From assembly GCA_002347965.1 (NCBI GenBank), contig DDYN01000017.1, positions 1-32,436 on the forward strand: a DNA stretch of 32,436 bases, given 5' to 3'. Shown here piece by piece: positions 23,087-30,121 of this stretch. The position numbers and the translations under genes are program-made. Source of the DNA: UBA2233 sp002347965 [NCBI: Nitrospirae bacterium UBA2233]. Its GTDB lineage: Bacteria > UBA2233. The notes beneath the pieces are model-generated. The model saw only the letters and a list, made by a program, of their open reading frames with translations. It ran no database searches and was not told the DNA's origin. Each line of letters starts with the position of its first letter. Position 1 is the first letter of the stretch.

Positions 23087-23108
23087 CACCACCCCCTAAC
23101 GTTGTTTT

Positions 23109-23510
23109 TTACTCTAAAGGCAGCCCTTCTTGTTTCGCGATCTCCGGGTAAAGCTGCTTTAAGGGCTTAAGCTGCGGCAGCAGGCCCAACACCTTGTTGA
23201 TCGGCCCTTTGGCCTTGATCTGACGCTTGGCCACGGCCAGCGGGACGCTTAGCTTGTCCATCCAGAATCTATGGGCCGTATCCCCGCTCATTTCCATCGT
23301 CAAGAGAGAACCGTGAATGGGTTTATCCGTGGGGCCTTCGATCACACCGTCCGGAAACAGCCAGATCTCGGCTTCAGGCTCGTGGATGGCGAAGCGCACG
23401 GTCACCCCAAGCTGGCCGAACTTACTGCGAACCTCCTCGAGGGCGAATGCTTGCTTCCATAGGCTTCCAAGAGTCGAATAAACATGCTTCTCGTCTTTAA
23501 ACACGCCCAT
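23109..23510 (-). CDS. SCP2 sterol-carrier-domain lipid-binding protein
   Basis: This 133-residue single-domain SCP2 protein is likely a cytoplasmic carrier of acyl-CoA or lipid. Features are the central EIWLFPDGVIEGPTDKPIHG, the GSLLTMEMSGDTAHRFWMDK segment and the C-terminal lysine-rich helix KRQIKAKGPINKVLGLLPQL. AAAGGGG lies six bases upstream of ATG 23510. It is first in the minus-strand run SCP2, acyl-CoA dehydrogenase, CoA ligase, hydrolases, DctP, which suggests delivery of a hydrophobic acid or CoA ester to the pathway. Confidence 0.85.
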   Translation of the reverse strand: MGVFKDEKHVYSTLGSLWKQAFALEEVRSKFGQLGVTVRFAIHEPEAEIWLFPDGVIEGPTDKPIHGSLLTMEMSGDTAHRFWMDKLSVPLAVAKRQIKAKGPINKVLGLLPQLKPLKQLYPEIAKQEGLPLE

Positions 23511-23713
23511 TCTTAACCCCTTTCGATAGAATTTTATTAGGTTTATCTATAATATCTATTTATATACGCTCACAAAATCTTCCTCTATAGCCAATAGTTC
23601 CTATCCTTACTTTATTGTTATGCTTCGATATTGAGATGATCTGATCATTACCAAGCTCGGAGTCTCATAAGTTCTTTAGGTTTGTCTCAATTATTTAAAC
23701 GATATTATTTCAT

Positions 23714-23757
23714 CGTGTCAACACACGTATAAACCTTAGGTTGACAAATGATTGTCA
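23714..23757. promoter_or_regulatory. Two operator-like inverted repeats overlapping a -35 box
   Basis: CGTGT-CAAC-ACACG (23714-23727) and TGACA-AATGAT-TGTCA (23742-23757) are perfect inverted repeats 14 bases apart. The second includes TTGACA (23741-23746), a consensus -35 hexamer for the plus strand, so a bound repressor would block the promoter. Size and layout fit a TetR- or GntR-type regulator of acyl-CoA genes; no regulator gene is in the window. Confidence 0.45.
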
Positions 23758-23829
23758 CGATATTAACGTAAAATTTTAAGTCATGGGTGCATAAGAAGGG
23801 TCCAACAAACCGTAATTCTATGGAAGGGC

Positions 23830-23961
23830 TTGGCTGAAAAAGCTCCTTGGACGAGGAGAAAAACTTTCACGGCGCTGTTTTTAATATGGGCCGTTCTGTG
23901 GCCTGTCTTCGGGCCTCAAGCTCCTGGCTCTTACGATTATTACCCCGCTGGCCCGATCTGA
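23830..23961 (+). CDS. Candidate small protein with signal-like hydrophobic segment
   Basis: A frame from TTG 23830 encodes about 43 residues: AEKAPWTRRKTFTALFLIWA, then VLWPVFGPQAPGSYDYYPAG and PI. A basic stretch (TRRK) followed by 16 hydrophobic residues looks like a signal peptide or single membrane helix. The ribosome site is weak (AAGGG immediately before the TTG) and no ATG is in frame, so it could be the remnant of a secreted-protein gene or chance. Confidence 0.25.
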   Translation: MAEKAPWTRRKTFTALFLIWAVLWPVFGPQAPGSYDYYPAGPI

Positions 23962-24042
23962 CTCTTTGGCTGCCAAGGGTTCTCGGTATGCGCCAAGAAC
24001 TCATAGAATTGTTATAAAAATATTTGAAAAAGGAGGGTGACG

Positions 24043-24372
24043 ATGATCGTTTACGGAGAGGCGCTCGAGGTGCCAAACGTGGTGATCGATTATGAAAAGT
24101 GCGATAACTGCCTGAACTGCTTCAGGACATGCCCGATGCAGACCCTTAAGGTCGAAAACAAGCGGGTCGTTCAGTCAAGCGAAATTTGCTTTGCCTGCCG
24201 AAACTGCGAAGCGGCCTGCCCCCAGGATGCGATCAAGGTCGTAGGGAGGTATAGGGAGATAAAGGGTACGAGGAAAAGCGGTATAGGGTACAACAAGTTT
24301 GTGGCGTTCCCGGTCTTTGAAGGGCTCGCTCCGGATAAAGAAAGGTTGTTCGTAAGCAGGAATAAGACCTAG
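24043..24372 (+). CDS. Two-cluster [4Fe-4S] ferredoxin-like protein
   Basis: This 109-residue protein has two classic 4Fe-4S motifs: CDNCLNCFRTCP (about residues 24-35) and CFACRNCEAACP (about 50-61). A C-terminal extension of about 45 residues (YREIKGTRKSGIGYNKFVAF) is not part of the ferredoxin fold. ATG 24043 has AGGAGGG five bases upstream; an upstream GTG at 24037 is less likely. It ends 10 bases before a nitroreductase gene, so it probably supplies or accepts electrons for that FMN protein. Confidence 0.92.
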   Translation: MIVYGEALEVPNVVIDYEKCDNCLNCFRTCPMQTLKVENKRVVQSSEICFACRNCEAACPQDAIKVVGRYREIKGTRKSGIGYNKFVAFPVFEGLAPDKERLFVSRNKT

Positions 24373-24382
24373 GGGGGGTAGC

Positions 24383-25093
24383 ATGAAAGTCGGGCAAAAT
24401 ACCGAAAAAGAAAGCCTTCGACCTTTTTATCCCTATAACACTGAAGAAATCGAAAGGCTGATCAAGACGAGGAGGAGCGTCAGGCTGTTCAAAAAAGACG
24501 ACGTTCCCGACGAGCTGGTTGAGAGGCTGATCGATCTGGCCCACTGGGCCCCCTCGGGAATGAACGCCCAGCCGTGGAAGTTTGTCGTAATCAAAAACCG
24601 AGGTCTTCTGGAGGAGATCCGAAGGGCGACGGTCAAGGGCCTGGAGCTCACGATGAAGGTCTTCACCAAAAGGCAGCCCCACTGGCGCTTGATGAAGCTG
24701 TTGGTTCGTCTCCTTAAGCCCTCGATGTACAGAATCATGGACCCAAGGGCCATGCAGGGATCCAGGGCCCTTCTGGAGGTACCCAAAACGGACGTCCTCT
24801 TAAAGGCCCCTGTTTTGATACTCGCCTTGGGCAACAACGGCTCGTCCACGGCGCTCGAAGACTGCAGCGCCGCCACCCAGAATTTAGCGCTCGCGGCCCA
24901 CGCTCACGGGCTTGGCAGCTGCTGGGTCGGGTTTGTCGAGAAATTCCTGCCGATGAACAGGAGGCTCTGCAAGAGGCTAGGAATCGGGGGAGAGTGGTTC
25001 TTGGCCACGGTAACCGCCCTTGGGTATCCAACGATGGATTACGGCAGAAAGCTCATCGAACGCGACCCGGCCGAAATCGTGTGGATACGCTAG
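24383..25093 (+). CDS. Nitroreductase-family FMN oxidoreductase
   Basis: This 236-residue flavoprotein has the nitroreductase fold. FMN-binding residues lie in TRRSVRLF (about 29-36) and APSGMNAQPWKFVVI, and the C-terminal GLGSCWVGFVEK and LATVTALGYPTMDYGRK complete the fold. An insertion at about residues 90-130 (KRQPHWRLMKLLVRLLKP) is longer and more basic or hydrophobic than in NfsB-like enzymes and could contact a membrane or the partner ferredoxin. The gene directly follows the ferredoxin gene (10-base gap, GGGGGG-like ribosome site). The pair may reduce an enoyl- or other activated substrate, but the reaction is not inferable. Confidence 0.9.
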   Translation: MKVGQNTEKESLRPFYPYNTEEIERLIKTRRSVRLFKKDDVPDELVERLIDLAHWAPSGMNAQPWKFVVIKNRGLLEEIRRATVKGLELTMKVFTKRQPHWRLMKLLVRLLKPSMYRIMDPRAMQGSRALLEVPKTDVLLKAPVLILALGNNGSSTALEDCSAATQNLALAAHAHGLGSCWVGFVEKFLPMNRRLCKRLGIGGEWFLATVTALGYPTMDYGRKLIERDPAEIVWIR

Positions 25094-25139
25094 CAGCCGC
25101 ACGATTTCGGCCGGTACAATCAATAAAAAGGGAGAAGGC

Positions 25140-26018
25140 ATGGCTTTAGGCGACAAAGTAACTCTTACCTGCGCCCTCACGGGCATACTAACCGACCCGG
25201 AACGCTTCGGCGTTCCCGTCACACCGGAGCAGATGGCGAGCCATGCCAAGGAGGCGTTCGATGCCGGGGCGAGCATCATGCACGTGCACGTGCGCGATCA
25301 AAGGCCGGGCATGGGATCGTGGCCGTCGTGGAGCCCTGAGGATGCGCTGGCCGTCGTGCAGGCCATACGTGAGGCCTGCCCCGGCGTAATCATCAACTTG
25401 AGCACGGGCATCGTGGGGCCTGACATCTCGGGGCCCGTGTCCTGTCTTGAGAGGGTCAAGCCTGAAATGGCGGCGCTCAACGCAGGCTCGCTCAACTATC
25501 TTAAGGTCAAATCAGACGGTACTTGGGCATGGCCCCCCATGGTGTTCGACAACCCGGTCGAAAAGGTCGAGCAGTTCGCCCGGGTAATGTATGCAAACGG
25601 CATCCTGCCGGAGTGCGAGTGCTTCGATGCGGGGATCGTACGGAGCGTCGAGCTATACAGGCGGGTAGGCATCTTAAGGCCCCCGATCGATGTCTCGATC
25701 ATCATGGGAGTGGAAAGCGGCATGCCCGCAAAACCCTCCTGGCTCCCTTTGTTGATCGAAGAGCTCCCTTGGGGCGCAAGCTGGCAGGTGATCGCCATCG
25801 GCAGGCAAAACGTCTGGGAGCTTCACAAGAAGGCGGCCGAGCTTGGCGGAAACTTGAGGACGGGCCTAGAGGACACCTTCTACCTGCCAGACGGCACCAC
25901 GACCCGCTCGAACGGTAAGCTCATCGAGGCGCTTGCCAAGGTTGCGAAGGGGGCGGGCCGGGACATCGCAAGCCCCCAAGAAGCCCGCGCTGCCTTCGGC
26001 ATGCCCTCCGCTACATAG
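25140..26018 (+). CDS. BKACE family beta-keto acid cleavage enzyme
   Basis: BKACE enzymes (DUF849) are Zn-dependent and condense a beta-keto acid with acetyl-CoA, giving acetoacetate and a new acyl-CoA; the founding member is Kce of lysine fermentation. The 292-residue TIM-barrel protein has the Zn motif HVHVRD, INLSTGIVGPD, the strand ALNAGSLNY (usually NLGSMNF) and PECECFDAGIV with the Zn-binding Glu. RNGK and GLED near the C-terminus are also conserved. ATG 25140 follows GGGAGAAGGC. It lies 46 bases after the nitroreductase, probably in one operon. The specific keto acid is unknown; non-lysine substrates are common in this family. Confidence 0.93.
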   Translation: MALGDKVTLTCALTGILTDPERFGVPVTPEQMASHAKEAFDAGASIMHVHVRDQRPGMGSWPSWSPEDALAVVQAIREACPGVIINLSTGIVGPDISGPVSCLERVKPEMAALNAGSLNYLKVKSDGTWAWPPMVFDNPVEKVEQFARVMYANGILPECECFDAGIVRSVELYRRVGILRPPIDVSIIMGVESGMPAKPSWLPLLIEELPWGASWQVIAIGRQNVWELHKKAAELGGNLRTGLEDTFYLPDGTTTRSNGKLIEALAKVAKGAGRDIASPQEARAAFGMPSAT

Positions 26019-26026
26019 AGCCCTTC

Positions 26027-26054
26027 CTCTAGCCCCTTTGTGTAGAGGCTAGAG
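26027..26054. terminator. Inverted repeat between convergent BKACE and biotin carboxylase genes
   Basis: CTCTAGCC (26027-26034) and GGCTAGAG (26047-26054) form a perfect 8-bp stem with a 12-base loop. The right arm covers the stop codon of the biotin carboxylase gene. It lacks a strong T-run but lies where a bidirectional terminator is expected. Confidence 0.45.
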
Positions 26055-27401
26055 CGGAGCGTTGGGCAAGAACTCTTCCTCCACAAACTTGACGTGGTAG
26101 GCCCCTTCCTGAAAGGCCCTTGAATTAAGGAGCGCCTGGTGGAAGGGGACGAGCGTCTTCGGGCCTTCGAGGACGAGCTCTTTCAAGGCCCTGCGCATCC
26201 GTTCGAGCGCAGAGGGCCGGTCGGTATCCCAGGCAAGGAGCTTCAGGAGCAGCGGGTCATAGAAGGCCGTAACCCTAGAGCCTGCCCGGATGCCGCCGTC
26301 TACGCGCACCCCTGGGCCGCCGGGGGGCTCGTAGGCCGCCACGACGCCGGGACTCGGCATAAAGTTGCGTTTTGGGTCCTCGGCGTAGATACGGCACTCG
26401 ATCGCATGCCCTTTCGGCAGGACGTCTTCTTGGCAAAACGACAACGGCTCCCCCGCGGCGATCCTAACCTGCTCACGGACCAGGTCAATGCCCGTCCGCA
26501 TCTCGGTTACAGGGTGCTCGACCTGGATACGGGTGTTCATCTCCAGAAAGTAGAAGCGCTGCCATTCGTCCACCAAGAACTCGATTGTGCCCACGCTGTG
26601 GTAGCCCACATGCTTCACGGCCCTAAGCGCGGCCTCGGCCATCGCTTGCCTGGTCTCTTCGGTAATCAAGGGCGAGGGGCTTTCTTCCACGAGCTTTTGG
26701 TAGCGCCTTTGAATCGAGCAGTCCCTTTCGAACAGGTGGACGGAACATCCGAAATTGTCGCAGACAACCTGCACCTCGACATGGTGGGCCTTTTCGAAGT
26801 ACCGCTCGATGTACACCTTGGGGCTGCCGAAGAACTGGGCCCCCATCTTGCTTGCACGCAAGAAGGCGCCCTCGAGCGCTTCTTTGTCCTTCAGGATCGC
26901 CGTACCGATCCCTCCGCCCCCGAAGGCGGCCTTGAGGATGACGGGGTAGCCGAGCTCGTCGGCCGCTCTTTGCGCAGCCCCGGCGTCCTCTAAAAACCCC
27001 GAGCCCGGCGGGATAGGCAGGCCGGCTTCCTGCATGAGCCGCCTCGCTAAGACCTTATCGCCCATCTTGCGGGCAATTGCGGCGCTTGGCCCGATGAAAA
27101 CGAACCCTGCTTTTTCGATGCGTTCGATGTAGTCGGCATTCTCGGCAAAAAAACCGTAGCCCGGATGGATGGCCTCGGCATTCGTCTCTTTGGCCGCTTG
27201 AAGGATCGCATCCAGGTTGAGGTAGCTCTTTATGGCCGGAGGCTCGCCGATGAGGTAGGCTTCATCGGCCAGCTTGGCATGAAGCGCATCTTCGTCCGCC
27301 TTCGAGTAAACGGCCACGGATTGAACCCCCAACTCCCTTAGCGCCCGGATGACACGGACGGCGATCTCGCCACGGTTGGCCACCAGCACCTTCTTGAACA
27401 C
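26049..27401 (-). CDS. Biotin carboxylase subunit of an acyl-CoA carboxylase
   Basis: This ATP-grasp enzyme carboxylates biotin on the carrier protein using bicarbonate and ATP. The 450-residue protein has the normal AccC length. Motifs are KVLVANRGEIAVRVIRALRE, AIHPGYGFFAENADY, the glycine-rich ATP loop KAAFGGGGIGTA, HHVEVQVVCDNFG, ERDCSIQRRYQKLVEESPSP, and the active-site FLEMNTRIQVEHPVTEM with its catalytic Arg and Glu. It starts two bases after the carboxyltransferase stop and belongs to a single operon with the carrier protein further upstream. Because the carboxyltransferase is of acyl-CoA type, this complex is unlikely to be the house-keeping acetyl-CoA carboxylase of fatty-acid synthesis. 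Confidence 0.95.
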   Translation of the reverse strand: MFKKVLVANRGEIAVRVIRALRELGVQSVAVYSKADEDALHAKLADEAYLIGEPPAIKSYLNLDAILQAAKETNAEAIHPGYGFFAENADYIERIEKAGFVFIGPSAAIARKMGDKVLARRLMQEAGLPIPPGSGFLEDAGAAQRAADELGYPVILKAAFGGGGIGTAILKDKEALEGAFLRASKMGAQFFGSPKVYIERYFEKAHHVEVQVVCDNFGCSVHLFERDCSIQRRYQKLVEESPSPLITEETRQAMAEAALRAVKHVGYHSVGTIEFLVDEWQRFYFLEMNTRIQVEHPVTEMRTGIDLVREQVRIAAGEPLSFCQEDVLPKGHAIECRIYAEDPKRNFMPSPGVVAAYEPPGGPGVRVDGGIRAGSRVTAFYDPLLLKLLAWDTDRPSALERMRRALKELVLEGPKTLVPFHQALLNSRAFQEGAYHVKFVEEEFLPNAPL

Positions 27402-27403
27402 GC

Positions 27404-28936
27404 CTAGCCTCCCACGATCGTCGCGTGTCGGCGCTTTGGCCTGTCCACGTGCTTGTCCTTGTATGCTTCAAAGTAGCGTATGCACTCTTTGCGTAAATCC
27501 CTCGGCGGGATAAGGTCGTCTACGATCATCTCGCCCGCAAGCTTGAAGATGTTGTAGCCCTCGCGGTAGGCGTCACGGAGATTTTTTTCGACCTTGGCGC
27601 GCTCTTCTTTATCCTCGATCGCCTGGAGCTTGTTGAAGAACACGGCGTTGATGGCCGCCTCGGGCCCCATGACGGCCAGCTCGGCGCTAGGTAGGGCAAG
27701 CGTGATGTCGGGGTCGTAGGCGGGCCCTGACATGGCATAGATTCCGGCTCCATAGGCCTTTCTGACGACGACGCAGACCCTGGGGACGGTGGCGCAGCTC
27801 GTGGCGAAGATGAAGTTCCGCCCGCGTCTTAAGATCCCGCCCCTCTCGACGGCGCTCCCCGCCATGAACCCGGGCGTATCGCACAGGTATACGAGCGGTA
27901 TGTTGTAGGCATCGCACAGCCAGATAAACCCAGCCCCCTTATCGGAAGACTCGGGGAAAATGGCCCCGCCCTTGACCGACGGCTGGTTGGCCACAATCCC
28001 GATGACCTTTCCGCCCAGCCGGGCAAAACCCACGACGAGCTCCTGGGCATACTTGGCCTTGAGCTCCAAAAAGCTGTCTGCATCGACGAACGCCTCGATA
28101 AGCTTCCTTACGTTGTACGGGCGGTTGGCATCGGGCGGGATGATGTCGTCTATCTTGGCGGGGTCCGTCTTGGGCTCTTTGGCCTCGGCCTCCGGCGGCA
28201 GGCAATCGGAGTTGTCGGGTAGAAAGCCGACGAGCTTTTTGACGATCTCGGCCGCCTGCTCTTCGGTATCGGCGATAAAATCGCACGAGCCGGAGACAGA
28301 GGCATGCATCTGAGCACCGCCTAAAGCCTGCGGAGTAACGTCTTCGCCGATTACCATCTTGACCATCCTGGGCGAGGCGATTGCCATGGCCGCGTCTTTC
28401 ATCATGATGAGGACGTCGCAGAACACGGGCGTGTAGGCCGTTCCCGCAAAGCACGTCCCGTAGAGTACGCCGATTTGAGGAACAAACCCCGACATGATGC
28501 TGTGGTAATAAAAGAGGCCTATGCTTCGCTCGCAGTGGTAGCCGCCCGTTTCGTCAATCCTGGCCCCTGAGGAGTCCACAAGGTATACCATCGGCTTGCG
28601 TGCCCTGATAGCCGCGATCTGGGAGAGAATGAACTTTTGCCCGTGGTAGCGCCCGATCGAGCCCGCCTTTACGGTGTAATCGTTGGCGGCAAAGAACACA
28701 AGCCTGCCATCGATCTTTCCCGTTCCCGTGACGATCCCGTCGGCGGCAAACTCGGGATCTCCGCTCCTTGCGAACCGCCCGAACTCGGTGTAGGGTTCGC
28801 CGTCATCCAAAAAGAGCTTAAGCCGATCGCGGACGAAGAGTTTTCCTTCAGCCTTTTGCTTTTCATGGCCCCTTTGGGGACCGCCTTTTTTAATCCGCTC
28901 GAGCTCTTTGAGAACCTTTTCCTCTCTTTCCATCAA
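27404..28936 (-). CDS. Acyl-CoA carboxylase carboxyltransferase (beta) subunit
   Basis: This biotin-dependent carboxyltransferase moves the carboxyl group from biotin to an acyl-CoA (propionyl-, methylcrotonyl- or similar). The 510-residue protein has two crotonase-like halves: the N-half with FAADGIVTGTGKIDGR and VDSSGARIDETGGYH, the C-half with IVANQPSVKGGAIFPESSDK, LCDTPGFMAGSAVERGG and AYGAGIYAMSGPAYDPD. Both oxyanion-forming glycine pairs are visible. The region after GPAYDPD, which helps select the acyl chain, is not diagnostic by eye. The downstream biotin carboxylase begins two bases after the stop; the carrier gene lies 77 bases upstream. Start codons at 28936 and 28933 are equivalent. 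Confidence 0.94.
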   Translation of the reverse strand: MMEREEKVLKELERIKKGGPQRGHEKQKAEGKLFVRDRLKLFLDDGEPYTEFGRFARSGDPEFAADGIVTGTGKIDGRLVFFAANDYTVKAGSIGRYHGQKFILSQIAAIRARKPMVYLVDSSGARIDETGGYHCERSIGLFYYHSIMSGFVPQIGVLYGTCFAGTAYTPVFCDVLIMMKDAAMAIASPRMVKMVIGEDVTPQALGGAQMHASVSGSCDFIADTEEQAAEIVKKLVGFLPDNSDCLPPEAEAKEPKTDPAKIDDIIPPDANRPYNVRKLIEAFVDADSFLELKAKYAQELVVGFARLGGKVIGIVANQPSVKGGAIFPESSDKGAGFIWLCDAYNIPLVYLCDTPGFMAGSAVERGGILRRGRNFIFATSCATVPRVCVVVRKAYGAGIYAMSGPAYDPDITLALPSAELAVMGPEAAINAVFFNKLQAIEDKEERAKVEKNLRDAYREGYNIFKLAGEMIVDDLIPPRDLRKECIRYFEAYKDKHVDRPKRRHATIVGG

Positions 28937-29013
28937 ACAACCCCTTTATTTTGGTTCCTCCCATGGCCTAGGCGCGTAATGGCACTCTGCAGCGAGGACC
29001 TTTGTTTTTTTGC

Positions 29014-29229
29014 TTACACCTCTTCGATCTCGGCGAGCACGCTGCCCTCATCGATGAAGTCCCCTTCCTCAACATGGATCTTGCGAACGATTCCCTTTGC
29101 CGGGGTTTGCACCTCGATTTGCATTTTCATCGATTCGAGCACAAAAAGGACATCGCCTTCTTGAACATCGGCCTCCGGGCTCACCCGAACTTCCGTCACC
29201 GTGCCCGCCATTTCGTTGATCACTTCCAT
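29014..29229 (-). CDS. Biotin carboxyl carrier protein
   Basis: This 71-residue biotinyl domain has the invariant biotinylation motif ESMKM (Lys) in VLFVLESMKMQIEVQTPAKG, flanked by the two symmetric halves (MEVINEMAGTVTEVRVSPEA and VEEGDFIDEGSVLAEIEEV). ATG 29229 has GGGAGG ten bases upstream; the frame could extend to 29250. The domain stands alone rather than being fused to a carboxylase, so the complex is the three-polypeptide type. It precedes the carboxyltransferase and biotin carboxylase genes. Confidence 0.93.
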   Translation of the reverse strand: MEVINEMAGTVTEVRVSPEADVQEGDVLFVLESMKMQIEVQTPAKGIVRKIHVEEGDFIDEGSVLAEIEEV

Positions 29230-29351
29230 AGAATCTGAACCTCCCTTCATTTTTTATTCAAAAAATAGCGCTCCAACCTTTCCTGGCGTACCAATCCACA
29301 AACAAATTTGACCATACGGCGAGCTCAAGAAATGCTCTGGTCAGCCGATGC

Positions 29352-30119
29352 CTAGGACCCTTTCCCCTTCTGGGCAAGAAACCGCTCGATCGCGTCTTTG
29401 AGGGCATCCGATTTGAACGTAAGGAGCCTCAGAAGCCCCGCCTGCTCAAAAAGAGAGTCATCCGGCCTGCCCATGCGGTTGTAGAGCTCTAGCCCTGTTC
29501 TTACAGCGAGCGGGCTCTTTTGGGCAAGGCTCTTTGCGAGCTCCCATGCGGCATCCTCAAGCCTTTCCTCCTCGACCACCTCATGGACAAGCCCAAGCTC
29601 GCGGGCTTGTTGGGCGGAAAGCGTCCGTGCCGTAAGGCTAAGCTCGAGCGCTTTCTTGAGCCCGACGCTCCTTGCGATCAAAGGGAAGATGGCGAACGGA
29701 AACAGCCCCAGCGTCACCTCGGGAAGGCCAAGCTTGGCCGAGTCGGCGGCAATCGCCAAGTGCGCCAAGGCCACAAGCCCCATCCCTCCACCCATGGCCG
29801 CCCCCTTTACGGCGGCCACGACGGGCGTTCTGAGCGTAGAAGCGAGCTTAAAGAGCTCCATGCTCGGAGCGATCGTTTCGTAAAGCTCGTCCAAACTCTT
29901 GCCAAAATGACCGATAAAATCCTTAAAATCGCCGCCCGCACAGAAGTGCTTGCCTTCGGAGCTCAACAGGATTACCCGGACCTCGTTTTCGGCATCGGCT
30001 TTTTGAAGGACTTGGGTCAGCTCGGCAACGAGGGCCTCCGACAGGGCGTTCCGCTGCTCCGGACGGTTCAAACGTACGAGCGCGATTTGCTCTTTGATTT
30101 CATAAAGGACGTCAGGCAT
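29352..30119 (-). CDS. Enoyl-CoA hydratase/isomerase (crotonase) family protein
   Basis: This 255-residue crotonase-fold protein has oxyanion-hole glycines in KHFCAGGDFKDF and in VKGAAMGGGMGLVALAHLAI. Of the two glutamates used by true hydratases, the first (Glu144 of rat crotonase, in GGGCEL) is replaced here (GGGMGL), whereas the second (Glu164) is kept in LGLPEVTLG. It may therefore be an isomerase, hydrolase or other crotonase-type enzyme rather than a hydratase. It starts two bases after the CoA ligase stop codon, so the two are translationally close. The ligase product is the probable substrate. Confidence 0.92.
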   Translation of the reverse strand: MPDVLYEIKEQIALVRLNRPEQRNALSEALVAELTQVLQKADAENEVRVILLSSEGKHFCAGGDFKDFIGHFGKSLDELYETIAPSMELFKLASTLRTPVVAAVKGAAMGGGMGLVALAHLAIAADSAKLGLPEVTLGLFPFAIFPLIARSVGLKKALELSLTARTLSAQQARELGLVHEVVEEERLEDAAWELAKSLAQKSPLAVRTGLELYNRMGRPDDSLFEQAGLLRLLTFKSDALKDAIERFLAQKGKGS

Positions 30120-30121
30120 GC

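Larger units (their letters stand above)
23511..24042. other. AT-rich divergent intergenic region
   Basis: This 530-base control region separates the SCP2-led run (minus) from the ferredoxin-led run (plus). The left half is AT-rich. It holds two inverted repeats, reported separately, and a possible small ORF at 23830-23961. No RNA gene was recognised. Confidence 0.6.

Noticed and set aside
26139-26993. Long plus-strand open frame (284 codons) within the biotin carboxylase gene
   Set aside because: It is antisense to a fully conserved carboxylase gene, with no ribosome site or recognisable motif.
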